Shown: piece after piece, positions 59,488 to 64,000 of the stretch | How the letters are laid out: every line of letters starts with the position of its first letter | Numbering within the stretch: position 1 is the stretch's first letter | Notes under the pieces: model-generated | What the model was told of the DNA's origin: nothing | Database searches by the model: none | The model's input: only the letters and a program-made list of their open reading frames with translations | Translations under genes and position numbers: made by a program | NCBI RefSeq assembly: GCF_050908235.1 | Contig: NZ_CP194340.1 | Strand: one strand, 5' to 3' | DNA from: Pseudoramibacter alactolyticus | Lineage (GTDB): Bacteria > Bacillota > Clostridia > Eubacteriales > Eubacteriaceae | DNA length: 64,000 nt

Positions 59488-59844
59488 ATGCATGCAAGTT
59501 TTGACGCTCCAAAACCGGAAATAAAAGTATTTCACGTCAGAAATGCGGTTCCGAAGGATGTTATCACAGAGATCCTTTTGGGAATCGAAGAAGAAGGCCT
59601 CCCCTATTCGGTGGAGGAAAAAGATCCGGATACAGCTTTATATCTTGCGTATCAGGCAGCCGAGGCTTCTCATCTCGGCGTAGGCATCGGCATTGACAGT
59701 TCCGAGATTGTCCTGCACCATATCAAGCTCAAGGAAGATGAGCCGCTGTTCTCGATTAGCGCGCAGAACACGGAAGAAAATTACAGAAGCATCGGAGCCA
59801 ACGCGGCCAGAGTGATCAAACGGATGCCGTTCAAGGCGCTGTAA
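59488..59844 (+). CDS. pduH: Diol dehydratase reactivase, small subunit
   Basis: A 118-aa DdrB/PduH homologue (HVRNAVPKDVITEILLGIEEEGLPY), related in fold to the dehydratase medium subunit it displaces. ATG 59488 is used, since the GTG at 59479 lies inside the end of pduG and the GAAGGTGA ribosome site precedes 59488. Confidence 0.93.
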   Translation: MHASFDAPKPEIKVFHVRNAVPKDVITEILLGIEEEGLPYSVEEKDPDTALYLAYQAAEASHLGVGIGIDSSEIVLHHIKLKEDEPLFSISAQNTEENYRSIGANAARVIKRMPFKAL

Positions 59845-59881
59845 GCGCCGTGCCATCTCACTTTAAAGAAAGGAGACGCCT

Positions 59882-60304
59882 ATGCGACAGTCATTAGGCA
59901 TGGTTGAAGCCAAGGGTTTAGCGACAGCAATTGAAGCCGCCGACGCGATGGTCAAATCGGCCAATGTTCTGCTTTTGGGCATTGAGTCCAGCAGAGGCGG
60001 CGGCATGCACGTGGTTAAGGTGCTGGGCGATGTTGGCGCTGTTAAAGCCGCCTGTGAGGCCGGCAGCGCTGCGTGCGATACCAAGGGAAACGGCGTTCAG
60101 TCGGTCAAGGTGATTGCCAGACCGGCCGAAGGCATCATGCCCTATATCTATAACACGCAGACAAAGGGTTTTGATCCCGAAACGATCGAGGATCAATACC
60201 GTCCTGAAGCGTATTGGAACATTCCGACCTTCGGCGATCAATTTCATCCCGCGTCGGGCACCAAAGAAACCATGCCGGACAAGGCAGTAAAAGCTGAAAA
60301 ATAA
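59882..60304 (+). CDS. BMC shell protein with C-terminal extension (PduK position)
   Basis: A 140-aa protein. Residues 1-~85 are a single BMC domain (SLGMVEAKGLATAIEAADAMVKSANV). The remaining ~50 residues form a Pro/Asp-rich extension (IPTFGDQFHPASG region). In position it matches pduK, but the Cys-rich Fe-S tail of Salmonella PduK is absent. It may add special tiles or linkers to the shell. RBS AAAGGAG. Confidence 0.9.
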   Translation: MRQSLGMVEAKGLATAIEAADAMVKSANVLLLGIESSRGGGMHVVKVLGDVGAVKAACEAGSAACDTKGNGVQSVKVIARPAEGIMPYIYNTQTKGFDPETIEDQYRPEAYWNIPTFGDQFHPASGTKETMPDKAVKAEK

Positions 60305-60401
60305 TCATAAACACCCGGCCTTATGGCCGGATACGGAAAAGGCGCGCAAGCGCAGACAGGCATCGACAGACGATGCCACAGGCAGACAGGAGAAACGGAT
60401 T

Positions 60402-61226
60402 ATGGACTGGAAAAGCGGCAACGATACCATTTTAGCGTTCAATGAACTGATCCGGGACCAAAGGGTCGCCCCTTATGAAGGAAAACTCAAAGTCGGTGTC
60501 GACCTCGGGACTGCTAATATCGTCGTGGCCGTGGTGGATGAAAACAACAAGCCGGTTGCCGGCGCTACCAAAAGCGCGCATGTGGTGCGGGACGGCATCG
60601 TCGTGGACTACATTGGCGCGGTGGACATCGTTAAAGATCTGAAACGTCAGATTGAAGAGCGGCTGGGCGTCGATTTATCGAATGCACCGGCGGCAACGGC
60701 CATCCCGCCGGGCATCATTGAAGGCAACACCAAGATCATCGCCAATGTTGTGGAATCCTGTGATTTTAACGTGACCAACGTGTTGGACGAACCCACCGCC
60801 GCCGCGACGGTTCTCGGCATCGAGAACGGCGCCGTGGTTGACGTCGGGGGCGGCACCACGGGGATCTCGATCATCGATCACGGGAAGGTGGTTTTCACGG
60901 CTGACGAAGCGACGGGGGGGACCCATATGAGCCTTGTCATCGCGGGAGCCTACCACATCGGTTTTGACGAAGCGGAAGCGAAAAAGATCCACGAATCCGA
61001 GGATAAAATTTTCCCGCTGGTCAAGCCGACGGTCGAAAAGATGGCGGCCATTGTCCGCCGTTATATTGAAGGTTACGATGTCGATACGATTTACGTTGTC
61101 GGCGGGGCTTGCGAATTCAAAAAATTCGAGAGCGTCTTCGAACGGGAAATCGGCATTAAAACCGTCAAGCCTGTCGAGCCATTGCTGGTCACGCCGCTGG
61201 GCATTGCATTTAACTGCAAGCTTTAG
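60402..61226 (+). CDS. eutJ: EutJ-like actin/Hsp70-fold chaperone of the microcompartment locus
   Basis: A 274-aa protein with the ATPase phosphate 1 motif KVGVDLGTANIVVAVVD, a connect motif DEPTAAATVLG and phosphate 2 VDVGGGTTGISI, the typical EutJ pattern. EutJ homologues are proposed chaperones or reactivation factors in BMC operons. A small hairpin CCGGCC...GGCCGG region precedes it (60315-60330). Confidence 0.92.
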   Translation: MDWKSGNDTILAFNELIRDQRVAPYEGKLKVGVDLGTANIVVAVVDENNKPVAGATKSAHVVRDGIVVDYIGAVDIVKDLKRQIEERLGVDLSNAPAATAIPPGIIEGNTKIIANVVESCDFNVTNVLDEPTAAATVLGIENGAVVDVGGGTTGISIIDHGKVVFTADEATGGTHMSLVIAGAYHIGFDEAEAKKIHESEDKIFPLVKPTVEKMAAIVRRYIEGYDVDTIYVVGGACEFKKFESVFEREIGIKTVKPVEPLLVTPLGIAFNCKL

Positions 61227-61262
61227 GCGACCGGCTCATTCAGTAAGAAATGTGGTGATCAA

Positions 61263-62129
61263 TTGGACTTAAAAGATTTGATGAACAATGAAGATTTTCT
61301 GAACAGCTTGATTCAAAAGATCGTTGCTGAAGTCATCAAACGGTTGGAAAATAGACCAAAGACCGCATTGGTTTGCTTCTCTGGCGCCGCTATCGGCTTT
61401 AAAGAAGCCATGAATTCGCTGGCAAAGCTACGGGAAGACGGCTGGCAGCTGAAAGTCTTTATGTCGGACAATTCGACGAAGGTCCTTGATCCGGAATATA
61501 TCAAAAAGACTTTGGGTGTCGACACGATTCACACCAGCGAAACGGATGCCCCGCAGAAGGAACTTTACGACGTCGATCAGATTATCATCGCGACAACCAC
61601 CATCAACACCGCGGCGAAGATCGCCCATGGCATTGCGGATAACGTGATGCTCACGCTGATCAACCACGGCCTGATGGCCGGTGTCCCCTTTGTGTGTGCC
61701 ATTGACGGCGCCTGCCCGGACAACGCGCTCAGACAAAAGCTGGGCATGGGCCAATCGCCGAAGGGCTACCGCAGGGTGATGGTCGATAATCTGAAGGCGC
61801 TTCGGGATTTCGATATGCAGCTTTGTGCGGCAGACGATCTTTACGACGTCTGCGCCCAGACGCCGGCCGGCGCGGATGAAGTCGCCGGCGAACCGGTGCC
61901 GGAAGCTGCGAGCGAAGCCGGCGGGGAAGCGGCCGCTCCGGCAGCTGCGGACCGTTCGGAAGCAGAAACAGCAGCGGTCAGTGACGTGATCACCTCTCAC
62001 ATCGTCAGTCGGAAAGACGTGATGGAAAGACGTGCTCACAAAGTCATTAAAGTCAAGGCGGATGCCATTGTCACGACCTTTGCGATCGAAACGGCTAATG
62101 AATATGACATAAAGCTCGTTAGAGAGTAG
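61263..62129 (+). CDS. Flavoprotein-domain protein with N-terminal encapsulation-like helix
   Basis: A 288-aa protein starting at TTG 61263. The first ~30 residues (NEDFLNSLIQKIVAEVIKRL in part) form an amphipathic helix like BMC targeting peptides. Residues ~33-195 resemble the flavoprotein (HFCD-like) fold: TALVCFSGAAIGFKEAM and a DQIIIATTTINTAAKIAHGIADN segment. An Ala/Glu-rich linker (~205-240) leads to a short C-terminal domain. It is found in several Firmicute pdu operons as I recall; the role is unknown, possibly lumenal redox. Confidence 0.7.
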   Translation: MDLKDLMNNEDFLNSLIQKIVAEVIKRLENRPKTALVCFSGAAIGFKEAMNSLAKLREDGWQLKVFMSDNSTKVLDPEYIKKTLGVDTIHTSETDAPQKELYDVDQIIIATTTINTAAKIAHGIADNVMLTLINHGLMAGVPFVCAIDGACPDNALRQKLGMGQSPKGYRRVMVDNLKALRDFDMQLCAADDLYDVCAQTPAGADEVAGEPVPEAASEAGGEAAAPAAADRSEAETAAVSDVITSHIVSRKDVMERRAHKVIKVKADAIVTTFAIETANEYDIKLVRE

Positions 62130-62137
62130 GTGATCGC

Positions 62138-62434
62138 ATGCATTTAGCAAAAGTGGTTGGAACCATTGTTTCAACGCAAAAGGATCCGCATTTGGTCGGC
62201 TGCAAACTGATGATCATCAAAAAGATCAACGAAGACAGCCAATTTGAAAAATACTCGAGTCAGTCGACGGCTATCGCGGTCGATACGGTGGGCGCCGGCA
62301 TCGGCGAAACCGTGATCGTCACCACCGGGAGTACGGCGCGATTCGTGTATGGCGACAAGGCAACGCCTCTTGACATGACCATCGTCGGGATTGTGGATGA
62401 AATCCAGACCTCCGACGTCAAGAAAACATTGTAG
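62138..62434 (+). CDS. pduN: BMC vertex protein PduN/EutN
   Basis: A 98-aa EutN/CcmL-type pentamer protein: LAKVVGTIVSTQKDPHLVGCKLMII start and AVDTVGAGIGETVIVTTGS core. Pentamers cap the icosahedral vertices. It lies 8 bp after the flavoprotein gene. Confidence 0.95.
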   Translation: MHLAKVVGTIVSTQKDPHLVGCKLMIIKKINEDSQFEKYSSQSTAIAVDTVGAGIGETVIVTTGSTARFVYGDKATPLDMTIVGIVDEIQTSDVKKTL

Positions 62435-62445
62435 GAGGATGGCAG

Positions 62446-63465
62446 ATGCCGAATGTTTATACACGCGGCGGCGATAAAGGGACCACCGGCCTGTTCGGCG
62501 GTAGCCGCGCAGCGAAAGACGACATTCGTGTTGATGCGTACGGCACAATGGACGAAGCCCAGGCGGCAGTCGGCATTGCGCATGCGCTGGTTAAAGACAC
62601 GGAAATCAAAGAAATCCTCCATTTCTTAGAACAAAGAATTTACATCCTTGAAGCGGAATTGGCCAGCGATGAAAAGGGCTGGAAGATGCTCAAGGACAAG
62701 GTCGGTCAGGAAGATGTGGATTTCATGGAAAAAACCATGGACCGCTTTCTTCAGATGATCGGCCCGCAGAAAGCATTCATTATCCCGGGCAGGAATGCTG
62801 CTTCGGCAGCGCTTCACTTCGCGCGGACGGTCGTCCGCCGGGGGGAACGCAAAATCGTCGAATGCAGAGGACAAAATCCACAGCTTCGGCCGGAAACGGT
62901 GAAGTTCGTCAACCGACTATCGGATTTGCTCTTTGTGCTCGCGCGGGTCGAAGAATTTGAGGAATCGGTCCGGGAAGTTGCAAGACGCAACCTTGAAGAC
63001 AGCAAGGAAAATCGTGAAACCGGAGGCAAACCAGTGACTGCATTTGAAGAAACCGACAGCGAACAGCTGCTCATCCTCGCCAAACGCATCGCTGCCGGCG
63101 CCCGCGTGAAGGCGCAGGCACTCGGCGTGCCGATTGTGTTCTCAGCTGTCGATATTGGCGGTAATCTCGCGTATTACGAACGCATGAAGGATTCCCTGCT
63201 GGCCAGCATCAACATTTCGCAGAACAAGGCTTACACAGCCAACGCGTTGAAGTGCCCCACATCTGCGGTGCAGGATCTGGCCAAGGAAGACAGTCCGCTC
63301 TTTGGGATTCAATTCACCAATGACAATCGGATTGTCACCTTCGGAGGCGGGTACCCGCTCATCGTCGACGGGGTGCAAATCGGTGCGATCGGCGTCAGCG
63401 GCGGCACAGCCGACCAGGACATGGCCATTGCTGAAGCCGGGCTCGCGGTTTTAAAGACAGAATAA
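62446..63465 (+). CDS. pduO: Cob(I)alamin adenosyltransferase PduO with C-terminal heme-binding-type domain
   Basis: A 339-aa two-domain protein. Residues 1-~185 are the PduO-type adenosyltransferase (YTRGGDKGTTGLFGGSR, later RTVVRRGERK), which makes adenosylcobalamin for PduCDE. Residues ~200-339 are the GlcG/PduOC domain (SAVDIGGNLAYYERM, GVQIGAIGVSGGTADQDMAIA). Its presence supports B12 recycling in the compartment. RBS AGGAGG. Confidence 0.95.
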   Translation: MPNVYTRGGDKGTTGLFGGSRAAKDDIRVDAYGTMDEAQAAVGIAHALVKDTEIKEILHFLEQRIYILEAELASDEKGWKMLKDKVGQEDVDFMEKTMDRFLQMIGPQKAFIIPGRNAASAALHFARTVVRRGERKIVECRGQNPQLRPETVKFVNRLSDLLFVLARVEEFEESVREVARRNLEDSKENRETGGKPVTAFEETDSEQLLILAKRIAAGARVKAQALGVPIVFSAVDIGGNLAYYERMKDSLLASINISQNKAYTANALKCPTSAVQDLAKEDSPLFGIQFTNDNRIVTFGGGYPLIVDGVQIGAIGVSGGTADQDMAIAEAGLAVLKTE

Positions 63466-63483
63466 TTTTCAGGAGGAGGCAGT

Positions 63484-64000
63484 ATGAATATAGATACAGC
63501 TGGCATTGAAGCGATTGTCAAGAAGGTTTTAAGCTCGATCGATGGGGTTGAAACAGCCGACGCACCGGGTGCGGCGGTTGTCGACGGCAAAGACGGGATC
63601 TTCCAGGACATCGACGCTGCCATTGAAGCAGCGAACGCGGCCTGGGATGTTTACAAAATGGCGCCCCTGATCCTGCGTTACAAAATCATCGAAGAAATTC
63701 GCAAAGTATTTACGAAAAAAGAAGTGGTCGAAACCGTTGCGCACATGGCCGTTGAAGAAACCGGCATGGGCAACTACGACGATAAAGTAAAAAAAGCCTA
63801 CGTGTGTGCTGAAAAGACACCGGGCATGGAAGACCTGCAGGCAGACTGCTGGACCGGGGATGAAGGCCTGACCCTGCTCGAACTTTCCCCTTTCGGGGTG
63901 ATTGGTGCGATCTGCCCGTCGACCAACCCGAACGAGACCATCGTCAACAACTCCATCGGGATGCTGGCAGCCGGGAATGCGATTGTCTACGCACCCCATC
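63484..64000 (+). CDS. pduP: CoA-acylating propionaldehyde dehydrogenase PduP, 3' end outside window
   Basis: The first ~172 residues. The N-terminal helix (NIDTAGIEAIVKKVLSSI) is a clear encapsulation peptide, followed by a linker and the ALDH N-terminal domain (AVEETGMGNYDDKVKKAY, ELSPFGVIGAICPSTNPNET). RBS AGGAGG. It converts propionaldehyde to propionyl-CoA in the lumen. The catalytic Cys lies beyond the window. Confidence 0.95.
   Translation, partial: MNIDTAGIEAIVKKVLSSIDGVETADAPGAAVVDGKDGIFQDIDAAIEAANAAWDVYKMAPLILRYKIIEEIRKVFTKKEVVETVAHMAVEETGMGNYDDKVKKAYVCAEKTPGMEDLQADCWTGDEGLTLLELSPFGVIGAICPSTNPNETIVNNSIGMLAAGNAIVYAPH

Noticed and set aside
1..64000. CRISPR arrays, rRNA genes, insertion sequences or prophage
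   Set aside because: No regularly spaced long repeats (the only periodic array is the 19-bp iterons), no rRNA-like sequence, and no transposase, integrase or phage structural gene was recognised on either strand.

Overview
The window looks like chromosomal DNA of a moderately GC-rich anaerobic member of the Clostridia, plausibly an Eubacteriaceae-type organism. This rests on gene content: a 4-hydroxybutyryl-CoA dehydratase, three oxygen-sensitive glycyl radical enzymes (GREs), radical SAM activases, bacterial microcompartment (BMC) genes and no respiratory genes. The species assignment is inference.

Layout. 1-9.4 kb: the 3' part of a 4-hydroxybutyryl-CoA dehydratase gene, a sigma-54 activator, an iron alcohol dehydrogenase, a BCCT and an AGCS transporter, and a TIM-barrel isomerase. 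9.8-14.8 kb (minus strand): a short operon GRE1 - PocR-domain regulator - pduA - pduB ending in a terminator. 15-25.8 kb: a MATE pump, a small CGGC protein, a second GRE of unassigned substrate with its own ferredoxin-less activase and AraC regulator, an opine-dehydrogenase-family enzyme, an EutH-type transporter and a bactofilin-like membrane protein. 26-29.6 kb: a HAD phosphatase colliding with an Rrf2 regulator, a LysR/YeiH divergent pair and tRNA-Arg. 29.7-36 kb: a visibly AT-richer block with TetR, radical SAM/SPASM, a KAS III-like protein, ACP and an ABC exporter. 36-44.2 kb: a bioB remnant, bioY, an iteron-preceded ATPase, a CIRCE-controlled Hsp20, an FNR-box small ORF, a PocR kinase/AraC response-regulator pair, and a cupin - flavin reductase - PfpI set. 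44.4-53.4 kb: GRE3, its activase, an aldehyde dehydrogenase, a frameshifted PocR regulator, its response regulator and a metK. 53.6-64 kb: pduA, pduB, pduCDE, pduGH, a BMC shell gene, eutJ-like, a flavoprotein, pduN, pduO and the start of pduP.

How it fits together. Two B12-independent (GRE1, GRE3) and one B12-dependent (PduCDE) diol dehydratase sit beside shell genes, aldehyde dehydrogenases and PocR-type sensors. This is a glycerol/1,2-propanediol microcompartment system with alternative signature enzymes. The most striking structure is a 1,091-bp inverted repeat, apparently perfect, made of the two pduA-pduB pairs (9869-10959 and 53609-54699), which flank 42.6 kb. Recombination between the arms would exchange the module lying directly upstream of pduAB-pduCDE: GRE3/activase/ALDH/sensor/metK in this orientation, GRE1/PocR in the other. 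Other candidates for undescribed biology are the GRE2/opine-dehydrogenase/EutH locus and the radical SAM/KAS III-like/ACP/ABC cluster, whose KAS III homologue keeps its cysteine but has lost the His and Asn of the triad. All family calls are from reading translated sequence and remembered family features; no database search was run.
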